From: Pseudaminobacter soli (ex Li et al. 2025)
Lineage (GTDB): Bacteria; Pseudomonadota; Alphaproteobacteria; Rhizobiales; Rhizobiaceae
DNA length: 64,000 bases
Assembly: GCF_003012705.1 (NCBI RefSeq)
Contig: NZ_PXYL01000018.1
Location: 1 to 64,000, forward strand
Reading direction: 5' to 3'
Positions 17,957 to 26,837 of this stretch are shown here, piece after piece. The notes beneath the pieces are model-generated. The model did not search any database. It had not been told where the DNA came from and worked only from the letters and a program-made list of their open reading frames with translations. The stretch's first letter is position 1. Each line of letters opens with the position of its first letter. Position numbers and translations under genes: made by a program.

Positions 17957-18177
17957 GGGACTCGCGGCCCATGGACGGCAATAGCTCCGATAGAAGGTAT
18001 GCGAAAACCGAGAGAGCGATGCAAAAATCGCATAACATTGCTTCCAATTCGCGAGATGCCAGTCTTTTCAAGCCATCGCCTTCCCTACTTGAATAAGCAA
18101 ATAGCCTGACGCACCCACCCCGAGAGCCGGGCAGTATGTGTCCACCGACGCCGCGCTATTGACAGCCCGTCATCTCA

Positions 18178-19155
18178 TTGCGTTCGATACCCCTGGACCT
18201 GAACCACCTCGCTGCCGGGGGCTCCCGTTTGACCAAGACATTTGCCAGTGCCGATACGCTTTCTGACGATGTAATACTATCGGTCGAAAATCTGGAGGTA
18301 AGCTTCGCGCTTCAAGCCACTCGACCAGTACGTGCGGTGCGCGGGGTGTCGTTCACGATCAAGCGCGGTGAAACCTTGGCACTGGTTGGCGAGTCCGGCT
18401 CGGGGAAATCAGTCACGGCGATGACGGTGATGCGCCTCACCGAATATGACGGCGCCAGAATTACTGGCGGCCGCATTTTGATGCGTCTAAAGGACGGTAG
18501 CGTAACCGACCTGACCAAGCTTTCGGATAAGCGCATCGAGGCGCTTCGCGGATTTCAATTCTCCATCGTTTTTCAGGACCCGATGTCGAGCCTCAATCCC
18601 GTCTTCACGGTGGGAGATCAAATCGCCGAGGCTGTAATCCGTCATCAGGGTAAGACACCTCGCGAGGCAAGGGAAATCGCCCTGGATGTGCTGAAGCTCG
18701 TGCGTGTTCCCGATGCTGCTCGCAGGCTAGACCAATATGCGCACCAGCTTTCAGGCGGCATGCGCCAGCGAGTGATGATCGCCATGGCGCTTGCCTGTCG
18801 ACCGTCCCTTATGATCCTTGATGAACCCACCACCGCCCTCGATGTCACCATCCAGGCACAGATCCTCGACCTCGTGCGGGCGCTGCAACGCGAAATCGGC
18901 ATGTCGGTTCTGTTTATCACGCACGATATGGGCGTCGTTGCGGAAATCGCAGATCGCGTTTGCGTCATGCTGAAGGGCCAGATCGTCGAGACTGGCCCCG
19001 TAAACCAAATCTTCGCCGCGCCCCAACACCGCTACACACGTGCTTTGATTTCAGCCGTTCCGCGTCTTGGCAGCATGGCCGACAAGGACGCTCCCGAAAA
19101 GTTCCCTCTGGTCATTTACGAAGCGGAACAAGAGCTGACGGAGGTTACCCAATGA
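18178..19155 (+). CDS. Peptide ABC transporter ATPase, DppD type
   Basis: 325 residues from a TTG at 18178; another TTG at 18229 is possible and the true start is uncertain because no ATG precedes the conserved region. The ATPase core starts at [13 protein letters not shown]; Walker A GESGSGKS, signature LSGGMRQRV and Walker [11 protein letters not shown] are intact. The typical Cys-rich C-terminal motif of oligopeptide ATPases is absent, the protein ending in an acidic tail. Its stop overlaps the next gene's start (ATGA). No permease genes follow, so it most likely works with the minus-strand permeases at 12971-14889. Confidence 0.88.
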   Translation: MRSIPLDLNHLAAGGSRLTKTFASADTLSDDVILSVENLEVSFALQATRPVRAVRGVSFTIKRGETLALVGESGSGKSVTAMTVMRLTEYDGARITGGRILMRLKDGSVTDLTKLSDKRIEALRGFQFSIVFQDPMSSLNPVFTVGDQIAEAVIRHQGKTPREAREIALDVLKLVRVPDAARRLDQYAHQLSGGMRQRVMIAMALACRPSLMILDEPTTALDVTIQAQILDLVRALQREIGMSVLFITHDMGVVAEIADRVCVMLKGQIVETGPVNQIFAAPQHRYTRALISAVPRLGSMADKDAPEKFPLVIYEAEQELTEVTQ

Positions 19156-20111
19156 CGACTTCGGCGGAAGACGCGATCGGCACGAAGCCGTTGGTGGAAG
19201 TTCGCAATCTCGTCACACGCTTCAATTTGAAGGGTGGGCTTTTCGGGCGTGTCGCCGGCCGCGTGCATGCGGTCGAAAACGTCTCCTTCGACATTTTCCC
19301 AGGCGAGACGCTGGCGCTCGTGGGAGAATCCGGCTGCGGCAAATCCACGGTTGCGCGCAGCATCATGCAACTGGATCAGACCGATTCTGGCTCAATCCTC
19401 TACGATGGCAGCGAGATAATCGGCGCGCCGCGCCAAGCGCGCGCGCGCTTCCGACGCGAAGTGCAGATGGTATTCCAAGATCCGTTCTCATCACTCAATC
19501 CGCGCATGACAATTGCACAGGCCCTAATTGACCCGATGCGTGTCCATCGTGTCGGCTCAGGCGCCAAACTGCGGGCTCGCGCGGCCGAGTTGCTCGCCAA
19601 GGTAGACTTGCCGCCCGAGCATCTCGAGCGATATCCACACGCCTTTTCAGGAGGGCAGCGCCAACGTATCTGTATAGCGCGTGCGCTAGCGCTCGATCCC
19701 CGGCTGATCATCGCCGACGAAGCGGTCGCCTCGCTCGACGTCACGATCCAGGCGCAGGTCATCAACCTCTTGATGGACCTGCAACGCGAAACGGGTATCG
19801 CCATTCTGTTCATCAGCCATGACATGGCCGTCGTGGAGCGCATCGCCCACCGTGTTGCAGTCATGTATTTGGGCGAGATCGTGGAAATCGGAGACCGTCG
19901 TTCAGTCTTTGGCAACCCTCAGCATCCCTACACCCGTAAGCTGCTCTCGACGGTTCCCGTCGCCGATCCGACGAAACGTCCGGTTGGGCGCGAGCCAATG
20001 TCGGACGAAATTCCAAGCGCTGTGCGAAGCCTCGATTTCATTCCGGTCCATCTTCCGATGAAGGAAATCTCTTCGACGCATTGCGTGCGGCAGACACCGG
20101 TTCTCATCTGA
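19152..20111 (+). CDS. Peptide ABC transporter ATPase, DppF type
   Basis: 319 residues from the ATG at 19152, which overlaps the D-type ATPase stop; the open frame reaches 192 bases further upstream, but only as a shadow of the preceding gene. Walker [10 protein letters not shown], signature [19 protein letters not shown], Walker B ending [10 protein letters not shown] (a Glu-Ala variant of the usual DEP) and the H-loop [11 protein letters not shown] are visible. The C-terminal part is shorter than usual and lacks the Cys-rich segment. It completes the ATPase pair for the second peptide transporter. The 204 bases after it, up to 20315, hold nothing recognisable. Confidence 0.9.
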   Translation: MTTSAEDAIGTKPLVEVRNLVTRFNLKGGLFGRVAGRVHAVENVSFDIFPGETLALVGESGCGKSTVARSIMQLDQTDSGSILYDGSEIIGAPRQARARFRREVQMVFQDPFSSLNPRMTIAQALIDPMRVHRVGSGAKLRARAAELLAKVDLPPEHLERYPHAFSGGQRQRICIARALALDPRLIIADEAVASLDVTIQAQVINLLMDLQRETGIAILFISHDMAVVERIAHRVAVMYLGEIVEIGDRRSVFGNPQHPYTRKLLSTVPVADPTKRPVGREPMSDEIPSAVRSLDFIPVHLPMKEISSTHCVRQTPVLI

Positions 20112-20315
20112 ACAGGAGCGTACCTGGCCAGACTTCGCCGGATGAAAGGCGCACTGTGACAATATCTGGTACGGGTGCAACAGTTGAGAAGGCTCGAAAG
20201 AACACTCGCGATGTCGTTTCGCGCGTGCTAAGCGTACCCGTCGATGTCAGATCGGCGACGAGCTGGACGAGCCTATCAGGTTGAGCGCAAAGCACAGCGG
20301 ATCCTGAGCTCCATG

Positions 20316-21167
20316 TCAGTCGAGCGCCATGCCGTCACTGCCCAGAATCGGCATCAGCAGTCCGAAAAGCTCCGCCTGGGACGAAATCCCACACCGCGCA
20401 TAGAGCTGCTTGCGAAAGACCTTAACCGTCTGCGGGCTGACACCGAGATGAAGCCCGATCGAAGGCGAGGAGTGCCCTTGCAGGATGAGCAGAGCTACCT
20501 CGGCCTGGCGGCGGCTCAACCCGACACTGTGATGGCTCTTCATGGCGGCGATGAGATGATCGATGACCGACGTCGGCCTGCGCTCGCTGGCCGTGCGGAC
20601 CTCAGAGGCGCTGAAATGCGCGCGCAGTAGCGACATGACGACCGGCTCGTGCCGCCGAAGCTGGTCTTCCGCCTTCGATGAGAAAAGTTGTCCGGAGAAA
20701 CTGTCCTTGCCGAGCGAGATGGTGATCGTCGTGTTGTCACCGATCGGCAGCAGCACGGAAATCTCGTCGGTTATGCCGATGCGGCCGTAGTACCATTTGA
20801 AGTATCGGCTGCGGCGGAACTGGTCCGGCGCGATGTCGAGCAGGCGGTAGAGGCCGGGCTCGCCGCGCCTGAGGTGAAAGTGGTAGACCGGATCGAGAAG
20901 GTAGGCACCCGGCAGGTATTGCTCAGCAACGTAGCGGAACACGTCCGGTCCCCGCACGCTCCTGTAGAGCACGTCAGGCACGTTGGTGCCGACGAAGACA
21001 ATGACGATCACATTGTCGTAGTCCATGCAGGAACGCAGATATTCGGCCATCGTCGGGTAGAATTCGTCGCTTCCAACCCTGTCGATCGCCCGCGCTAAGC
21101 TGTCGAAGACCGTCTTTATCACCGAGAATACCCCGTTGGGGGTATATACCCCCTCTGAACTCATCAT
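20316..21167 (-). CDS. LuxR-family transcriptional regulator
   Basis: 283 residues from the ATG at 21167; the open frame continues upstream but overlaps the divergent gene. The C-terminal helix-turn-helix is a clear LuxR/NarL type (LSRRQAEVALLILQGHSSPSIGLHLGVSPQTVKVFRKQLYARCGI, read in pieces). The N-terminal 200 residues look like a GAF-like sensory domain, not an acyl-homoserine-lactone domain or a phosphoreceiver. An in-frame GTG 14 codons downstream would place a GC-rich palindrome outside the gene and is a possible alternative start. It diverges from the amidase/ABC operon beginning at 21246 and probably regulates it. Confidence 0.85.
   Translation of the reverse strand: MMSSEGVYTPNGVFSVIKTVFDSLARAIDRVGSDEFYPTMAEYLRSCMDYDNVIVIVFVGTNVPDVLYRSVRGPDVFRYVAEQYLPGAYLLDPVYHFHLRRGEPGLYRLLDIAPDQFRRSRYFKWYYGRIGITDEISVLLPIGDNTTITISLGKDSFSGQLFSSKAEDQLRRHEPVVMSLLRAHFSASEVRTASERRPTSVIDHLIAAMKSHHSVGLSRRQAEVALLILQGHSSPSIGLHLGVSPQTVKVFRKQLYARCGISSQAELFGLLMPILGSDGMALD
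21138..21153. promoter_or_regulatory. Perfect 16-bp palindrome GGGGGTATATACCCCC, candidate operator
   Basis: A perfect palindrome lies at the 5' end of the LuxR-type gene (inside its first ten codons with the annotated start), with a half-site GGGGTATA repeated in direct orientation at 21191-21198, just before the divergent operon. Such spacing is consistent with a dimeric regulator acting on both genes. It is either an operator or an unusual coding coincidence (it encodes GVYTP); the function is inferred. Confidence 0.5.
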
Positions 21168-21169
21168 TA

Positions 21170-21183
21170 TTGCATCAATGCAA
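21170..21183. promoter_or_regulatory. TTGCAT-CA-ATGCAA inverted repeat in divergent intergenic region
   Basis: Two perfect 6-bp arms separated by two bases sit in the AT-rich centre of the gap between the LuxR-type gene and the divergent amidase-like gene. An A-run follows directly. It could be part of a promoter or a second binding site; no partner protein can be named. Confidence 0.35.
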
Positions 21184-21245
21184 AAAAATAGGGGTATAGA
21201 CAGTGCCCGGAATTTCGGCGGCCAGCAACGACCGCCGCGGTGAGG

Positions 21246-23324
21246 ATGTCCGCGACTGTGAAAATGAGCGTGATCCATGACGCCATGGCGGTGGCCGGCT
21301 ATGCGGCGCCATGGCACGCGACGGCTGGCAGCGCGATCGACCTGCACCTGTCCACGGCGGTGACCGTCAATGCCGTCCGCGTGATTCGTCTTGACATGCC
21401 GAAGCCCCAGGCCATGCACTGGTCCGTGGAACGCCTTGGCGACACTCCCCGCCACGAAAGCTTCGACCTCGGCTCCTTTTTGCGGATCGGCACGGCGCAG
21501 TTGGTACGGACCGACCGCGTCGAGGGCGTATCGTTCGAGGTCTTCCTTACCCGCAATCATGGAGACCGCGCCATCGTCGAGACCGACAGCTTCGCGCTGA
21601 CTCTGGCCGATGACGGTCTGCGGTTCCGCCTGGGCGACAGGCTGCTGCTTTCGGGCCAGCCGCTGCCCGCGCGCGACTGGCTACGCATCGATATCAGATC
21701 GACCAGCACGGGCGTCGCACTCGACGTCACCAGCAAGGATCTGCTGGCCCCCTTTAAGCTGCACCGCGAATTCGACGCCGCCTGGAAAACACCGGGGCAG
21801 GACCTTCTTTTCGGCGCCAGTCTGGCGCATGACCTGCCAACGCTTAACGCGAAGTTCGCTTCGGTCGCGCTACACTTGCCGTCCGGTGTCGCCTCATGGA
21901 CGTTCCCCACGCGCTTGACCGACGCACCGCTGATATCGTCCGGCGCGGCGGCGCTCGAGCTCGAGGCGGTCAACCTGCCCACATTCTGCACAACTTCGTC
22001 GCGTTGGAATGGATCGAGCTTCGACCCGAGGCTTGTTCCCTCCCACTACGACGCGATCCATTGCCATGACGACGACATGGGTCCGCTGCGCTGGCCGGCG
22101 TGCTTCCGCGCCAGCCTGGCGCGTGACGCCGCCTCCGGCGTCTACGCCTTCGAGGTCGAGCACGAGCGCGGCACTGAGCAAATTGTCTTCTTCGTTGTAG
22201 CGGCGGCGCGGCGCAACCGGCTTCTGTTCTTGGCGCCGACCGCCACCTACCTCGCATATGCCGACGAATTCCTGCCTGAACATCTCTACGAGTGGAAATG
22301 CCAGGACCGTGGTCAGCAATTCGCGATCGATAACAATTTGCGCTCGCTCTACGACTACCACAGCGACGCAAGCGGCGTGTCGATCTGCTCCTACAGGAAG
22401 CCGAAGGCGACGCTTCGACCGGATTACAACTACCCGCTGTGCGGCGGCCCGCACAATCTGCCTGTCGACCTGCATTTCCTGCGCTTCTGCCACGCCAACG
22501 GCATCGCCTTCGACCTCACGACCGACCACGCGCTGCATGAGAGCGGGCTTGCCGGCCTCGAGGGCTACGCCGCGGTAATGACAGGCAGCCATCCAGAATA
22601 CATGTCGATGGAGATCGAGGACGCGCTGCGGCGCTTCGCGGCTGCCGGCGGCAGCATCGCCTATCTCGGCGGTAACGGCTTCGCCGGCAAGGTCGCCTTC
22701 AAGGGTGATTTGATGGAGCTGCGCCGTTCGCCGCTGGAAGCCGGCCGGACCTGGGACGGGCCGATCGCCGAACAGTCGTTCGCCATCACCAACGAGCCGG
22801 GCGGGCATCTGCGCGCCAGCGGACGCGGCGAATTCAGCCTGACCGGCGTGGCGATCTCGTTGATGGGTTTCGACCGGGGCAGGCCCTTCACTCGCACGCC
22901 GGCAAGTCGTGACCCGGCCACCGCCTGGCTGTTCGAGGGCGTCGGCAACGAAACGTTCGGAGACACCGGCATGGTGCTGGGCGCCGCCGCCGGCTACGAG
23001 GTTGACGCGACCGACGCGCATCTCGGCACCCATCCCGACACGATGGTGATCGCGCGCGCCGACGGCTTTCCCGACAGCTTCGTCCACGATGCCACCCGCT
23101 GGTATGAGGGCGGCGACTTGCAGCGCGAAGGCCGCCGCTGCGCTGAGATGACGCTGCGTCCCCTGGCTTCGGGCGGTATGATCTTTTCAGCCAGTTCCGT
23201 CGCCTGGTTGGGCGCGCTGCCGGCATCGGGCATGAACGACGTGGGCCGGATAACGCTCAATCTGCTGAACCGGCTAGGCGCAGCATCAACGGGCACGAGC
23301 CGCGATGCAAGACAACCGACATAA
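21246..23324 (+). CDS. N,N-dimethylformamidase large-subunit-like protein
   Basis: 692 residues from the ATG at 21246; GTG 21240 and ATG 21264 are alternatives. Residues about 60-200 look like a beta-sandwich (laminin G-like) domain; residues about 220-640 match the DMFase beta-subunit catalytic region, with ATYLAYADE, LYDYHSDASGVS, DLTTDHALH, MTGSHPEYMS and YLGGNGF blocks. The known enzyme has a mononuclear iron bound by two Tyr and one Glu; Tyr of ATYLAY (about 335-338), Tyr of YDYH (about 369-371) and Glu of HPEY (about 451) are the candidates, at matching spacing. No gene for the small subunit is nearby. First gene of an operon with an ABC importer, so it probably hydrolyses an amide taken up by it. 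Confidence 0.85.
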   Translation: MSATVKMSVIHDAMAVAGYAAPWHATAGSAIDLHLSTAVTVNAVRVIRLDMPKPQAMHWSVERLGDTPRHESFDLGSFLRIGTAQLVRTDRVEGVSFEVFLTRNHGDRAIVETDSFALTLADDGLRFRLGDRLLLSGQPLPARDWLRIDIRSTSTGVALDVTSKDLLAPFKLHREFDAAWKTPGQDLLFGASLAHDLPTLNAKFASVALHLPSGVASWTFPTRLTDAPLISSGAAALELEAVNLPTFCTTSSRWNGSSFDPRLVPSHYDAIHCHDDDMGPLRWPACFRASLARDAASGVYAFEVEHERGTEQIVFFVVAAARRNRLLFLAPTATYLAYADEFLPEHLYEWKCQDRGQQFAIDNNLRSLYDYHSDASGVSICSYRKPKATLRPDYNYPLCGGPHNLPVDLHFLRFCHANGIAFDLTTDHALHESGLAGLEGYAAVMTGSHPEYMSMEIEDALRRFAAAGGSIAYLGGNGFAGKVAFKGDLMELRRSPLEAGRTWDGPIAEQSFAITNEPGGHLRASGRGEFSLTGVAISLMGFDRGRPFTRTPASRDPATAWLFEGVGNETFGDTGMVLGAAAGYEVDATDAHLGTHPDTMVIARADGFPDSFVHDATRWYEGGDLQREGRRCAEMTLRPLASGGMIFSASSVAWLGALPASGMNDVGRITLNLLNRLGAASTGTSRDARQPT

Positions 23325-23343
23325 TGGGAGCAAAGACAGAACG

Positions 23344-24348
23344 ATGATGACAGTTCGCAATCACATATTCGGCGCAGTCGCCGTCGCCGCGCTTCTCGCC
23401 GGCGCGCTGATATCACCTCGCCAAGCCTTCGCCGAGGATCCGGCCGTAGAGCCCGGCGTATTCAAGCTGGCGATCCAGCCCTGGCTCGGCTACGGCATGT
23501 GGTACATCGCCAAGGAGAAGGGCTTCTTCAAGGCCAATGGCCTCGAGGACGTTGAGCTGGTTAACTTCGTCGAGGACAAGGACATGGGCGCGGCGATCGC
23601 GTCGGGCCAGGTCAATGGCGACAATGAATCCATCCAGCAGTTGCTGGTTAAGGTGCAAGCCGGCATCCCGCTCAAGGGAATTCTGCTAATGGACGCCTCG
23701 ACCAAGGCCGACGCGATCCTGATCAAGGGCGACGACATCAAGACGCCGGCCGATCTCAAAGGGAAGCAGGTGGCCTTTGAAAAGGGCGCCACCAGCGACC
23801 TGCTGCTGAACTACATCCTGCAGAAGAACAGCATGACCATCGACGACATCAGCGAACTGCCGATGCCCGCCGCCACTGCTGGCACCGCCATCATCTCGGG
23901 CACCGTCGCCGCCGCAGTCACCTACGAGCCCTACATTTCGACGGCTCTCGCCGCCGACAACAGCATCAAGGTGCTTGCCGAGGCTGGCGAGGCCCCCGGC
24001 CTGATCAGCGACATGCTGACCATTCCGGAGGACGTACTCAAGAACAAGCCAGGCCAAGTGCGCGCACTGCTGAAGAGTTGGGACCAGGCGCTGGACTTTT
24101 ACCGCACCCACACCGAGGAAGGCCGCGCCATCATCGCCAAGGGTGTCGGCGCCGAGCCGTCCGAACTGGCGAGCGCTTTCGACGGCGTGTCCTACTACTC
24201 GGTCGCCGAGAGCCAAGAAGCGCTGAATGGCGTCTTCAAGTCGCAGACCTATCCGAGCATCCTGAAGGCTGCCGTCGCCGCCAAGATGATCGAGAACGAC
24301 GTCCCCTACGAAAGCGCTGTCGACGCGAGCGTGTCGGCAGTGAAGTGA
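23344..24348 (+). CDS. ABC transporter substrate-binding protein, NMT1/TauA/SsuA-like
   Basis: 334 residues from the ATG at 23344 (a second ATG follows at once), preceded by GGGAGCAAAG-type ribosome-binding sequence. The signal peptide is TVRNHIFGAVAVAALLAGA... with cleavage after QAFA. The mature domain starts FKLAIQPWLGYGMWYIAKEKGFF, the typical NMT1/THI5-like or sulfonate/nitrate-type fold; it also has the DLKGKQVAFEKGATSDLLL block. It should capture the substrate of the permease/ATPase pair at 25991-27617. The ligand may be an amide, a pyrimidine-like amine or a sulfonate; the neighbouring amidase favours an amide. Confidence 0.9.
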   Translation: MMTVRNHIFGAVAVAALLAGALISPRQAFAEDPAVEPGVFKLAIQPWLGYGMWYIAKEKGFFKANGLEDVELVNFVEDKDMGAAIASGQVNGDNESIQQLLVKVQAGIPLKGILLMDASTKADAILIKGDDIKTPADLKGKQVAFEKGATSDLLLNYILQKNSMTIDDISELPMPAATAGTAIISGTVAAAVTYEPYISTALAADNSIKVLAEAGEAPGLISDMLTIPEDVLKNKPGQVRALLKSWDQALDFYRTHTEEGRAIIAKGVGAEPSELASAFDGVSYYSVAESQEALNGVFKSQTYPSILKAAVAAKMIENDVPYESAVDASVSAVK

Positions 24349-24504
24349 CCGCCGACGGCTGGGCACGCCAGGGCATCTGACGATCCGGTGCCCGAACAGG
24401 AATTGGATCGCTGGCTCCGAAGGATTCGTGGCGGTCCGGGCCAGCCCACTCCTTGCCCGCGTCGGGGCAATCGCAATTCCCCCTCGACGAGCCTCGGCGT
24501 CGCT

Positions 24505-24625
24505 CGGCTGACCTCTCCCCAAGACGGGGAGGAGGAATCGACCAGCGCTGGCCACCTTGCTCCTCTCTTAACGGGAAGAAGGTGGCCGCGAAGCGGCTGG
24601 ATGAGATGCGATTCGCGCGAGCAGC
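24505..24625. repeat. Rhizobial intergenic repeat (RIME-like), hairpin-forming
   Basis: The 299-base gap between the binding-protein and HisD-like genes contains ACCTCTCCCC-AAGA-CGGGGAGGAGG, then TGGCCACCTTGCTCCTCTC-TTAA-CGGGAAGAAGGTGGCC and GAAGCGGCTGGATGAG. This pattern of two GC-rich hairpins ending in GGATGAG resembles the dispersed intergenic mosaic elements common in Mesorhizobium and Rhizobium. It splits the operon and may act on the message or be a neutral insertion. The preceding stretch from 24349 has no gene I can recognise. Confidence 0.55.
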
Positions 24626-24647
24626 GAGAAACAAGAGAACGCCATCA

Positions 24648-25994
24648 ATGGATTCAATTGCATTCCACGATCTGAGGAAGCTTTCGCCGGCGCAACGCGC
24701 GGCACTGCTGGAGCGCACCGAAGCCGACCTCTCGACCTATATGCGCGATGTCGAGCCGATCATCGCCGCTGTTCGCCAACAGGGTGACGCTGCGCTCATC
24801 GATTGCGCTCAACGCTTCGATGGCGTGACGCTCGATACGCTGAAGGTCTCGGCGGAAGCGATCGGCGCGGCCGAGAAGGAACTGGACGTCCGGCTGGTCG
24901 AGGCGATCAAGCTCTCGGTCGAGCAGGTCCGGCGGTTCCATGAGGCGCAGATGCCCGAGGAACTGTGGCTGTCCGAACGGACGCCAGGGGCCATGATCGG
25001 TGATCGCTGGACGCCGATCGACTCCGTCGCCTGCTACGTGCCCCGCGGCAAAGGCTTCTTCCCCTCCAGCGCCATCATGACCGCCGTTCCTGCAAAAGTG
25101 GCCGGCGCCCGCCGCGTCATCATTGTGACGCCACCCGGACCGGACGGCACCGCCGACGCGGCGACACGTTTCATAGCCTCGCTCATCGGCATCGATGATA
25201 TCTATCTGTGCGGCGGCGCGCAGGCGGTGGCGGCGGTAGCCTTTGGCACAGAGACCGTGCCGAGCTGCGCCAAGATCGTCGGACCTGGCAGTCCCTGGCT
25301 GAGCGCCGCGCGGCAGATGCTGTCCAGCCGCATCGATCCCGGCAGCCCCGCCGGCCCGAGCGAGCTGATCGTCTACGCCGACAACACGGTGCCAGCGGAA
25401 CTGGCCGCTTTGGATCTCCTGGTCGAATCCGAACACGGACCGGATTCGTCCGCCTTCCTAGTGACTGCGGACCCAGATGTCGCCCGCGCGGCGGCGGCGG
25501 CGATACCCGGCCTTTGGGGGAAGATGGGCGAATACCGCGCCGGTTTCTCACGCGCAGTTCTCGGCGGTAACAAGGGCGGCATTGTGCTCGCCCCCTCGAT
25601 CGAAGCCGCTTTCGATTTCATCAACGACTACGCGGCCGAGCACCTCGTTGTCCTCTCGACCGCTGCGTTCGACCTGCTACCCCTGATCCGCAACGCCGGC
25701 GAGATCCTGCTCGGCCCGCACTCGGCTATCCCGATCGCGAATTTCGTGCTGGGGCCGAGCCATGTGTTGCCGACAGGCGGTCGGGCTGCTACCGCATCAC
25801 CGCTGTCGGTGTTCGATTTCCTGAAACGTTCGTCGATAGCCTATGTCTCGCGGGCCGCTTACGAATGGCTGGCGCCAGCCGCTCGGGCCTTCGCGCATTA
25901 TGAAGGCTTCCGGGCGCACGAGAACGCCGTATCGGAAATCCGGGAAGAGATCCTCTCCCGCGCCTCGGGCTGCAAATCGGTGACAAAGACATGA
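24648..25994 (+). CDS. Histidinol-dehydrogenase-like NAD-dependent alcohol dehydrogenase
   Basis: 448 residues from the ATG at 24648; the longer open frame upstream runs through the repeat and is not coding. Overall it is a full-length HisD-fold protein: YVPRGKGFFPSSAIMT, GAQAVAAVAFGTETVP, IDPGSPAGPSELIV, the AEHL catalytic Glu-His and a conserved His in AHENAV. Two zinc ligands known from E. coli HisD are changed: the Gln of QAEHG is Glu260 and the Asp of GDYASGTNH is Asn365. No other his genes are nearby. HisD paralogues are known to oxidise other alcohols (for example dihydroxypropanesulfonate in HpsN). Oxidation of an alcohol derived from the imported compound is likely; the substrate is unknown. 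Confidence 0.85.
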   Translation: MDSIAFHDLRKLSPAQRAALLERTEADLSTYMRDVEPIIAAVRQQGDAALIDCAQRFDGVTLDTLKVSAEAIGAAEKELDVRLVEAIKLSVEQVRRFHEAQMPEELWLSERTPGAMIGDRWTPIDSVACYVPRGKGFFPSSAIMTAVPAKVAGARRVIIVTPPGPDGTADAATRFIASLIGIDDIYLCGGAQAVAAVAFGTETVPSCAKIVGPGSPWLSAARQMLSSRIDPGSPAGPSELIVYADNTVPAELAALDLLVESEHGPDSSAFLVTADPDVARAAAAAIPGLWGKMGEYRAGFSRAVLGGNKGGIVLAPSIEAAFDFINDYAAEHLVVLSTAAFDLLPLIRNAGEILLGPHSAIPIANFVLGPSHVLPTGGRAATASPLSVFDFLKRSSIAYVSRAAYEWLAPAARAFAHYEGFRAHENAVSEIREEILSRASGCKSVTKT

Positions 25995-26836
25995 GCTATA
26001 CGACCGCGAAAAGTGAGACTTTGCGAAAGAAGTCCGATCGGCGCCGCCGCAAATCCCTGCTCTCCATGAACACGGAGTTTCCGACCCCGACCTATGTCGG
26101 CATCGCAATTTGTGCTTTCCTGCTGTTGCTGGTGGCCTGGACGATCGTCGCCAGGCTCGGCCTGGTACAGCCGATTTTCCTGCCCTCCCCGCTCGCCGTG
26201 GTGACCAAACTGATCAAGCTTGCGCAGGACGGCACCCTGGGCAATGACGTCGCGATCAGCGTCTACCGCATCAGCATCGGCTTCCTCATCGCCTCGGTGA
26301 TGGCGATCGCCACGGCGATCCTGATCGGCGCCTACCGCTTCTGGGAGGCGGCAATCGAGCCTGTCCTTGACTTCGTTCGCTACATGCCAGTCGTGGCCTT
26401 CGTACCGCTGTCAATCCTCTGGAGCGGCACCAGCGACGTGCAGAAGTTTCTGATCATCTGGATCGGCACCTATTTCCAGCAGGCATTGATGTTCAAGGAC
26501 AACATCAAGCGCGTTCCCGCTGACTTCGTCGGCTTCGGGCGGACGCTCGGCATGAGCGACCTGCGCGTACTGATGCGCATCGTGGTGCCCTCGGCCATGC
26601 CGCAGATCTGGGATACGCTGCGCATCTCGCTCGGCTGGGCCTGGACCTGGGTGACGCTGGCCGAGCTCGTCGCCGCCAATTCGGGCCTGGGCTATCGCAT
26701 CACTGTCGCTCAGCGCTACCTGCAGACCGACATGGCCATCGGCTACATCCTCGTCTTGGGCGTGCTCGGCCTCGCCACGGACCAGATCATGCGCCTCCTC
26801 GGCAGGCATTTCTTCAAGTACGAGAAGAGGACCTGA
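25991..26836 (+). CDS. ABC transporter permease, TauC/SsuC type
   Basis: 281 residues. A basic, hydrophilic N-terminus of about 35 residues precedes six membrane segments. The region RYMPVVAFVPLSILWSGTSD and the coupling loop FGRTLGMSDLRVLMRIVVPSAMP are typical of the nitrate/sulfonate/taurine permease family, as is the ELVAANSGLGYRI block. The start overlaps the HisD-like stop in an ATGA and the ATPase gene follows after one base, so the three genes are translationally coupled. Confidence 0.92.
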   Translation: MSYTTAKSETLRKKSDRRRRKSLLSMNTEFPTPTYVGIAICAFLLLLVAWTIVARLGLVQPIFLPSPLAVVTKLIKLAQDGTLGNDVAISVYRISIGFLIASVMAIATAILIGAYRFWEAAIEPVLDFVRYMPVVAFVPLSILWSGTSDVQKFLIIWIGTYFQQALMFKDNIKRVPADFVGFGRTLGMSDLRVLMRIVVPSAMPQIWDTLRISLGWAWTWVTLAELVAANSGLGYRITVAQRYLQTDMAIGYILVLGVLGLATDQIMRLLGRHFFKYEKRT

Positions 26837-26837
26837 G

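Noticed and set aside
17998-18034. TATGCGA ... TCGCATA inverted repeat after the LysR gene at 16979-17956
   Set aside because: Seven-bp arms separated by 23 bases could be chance; no link to a promoter was clear enough to annotate.
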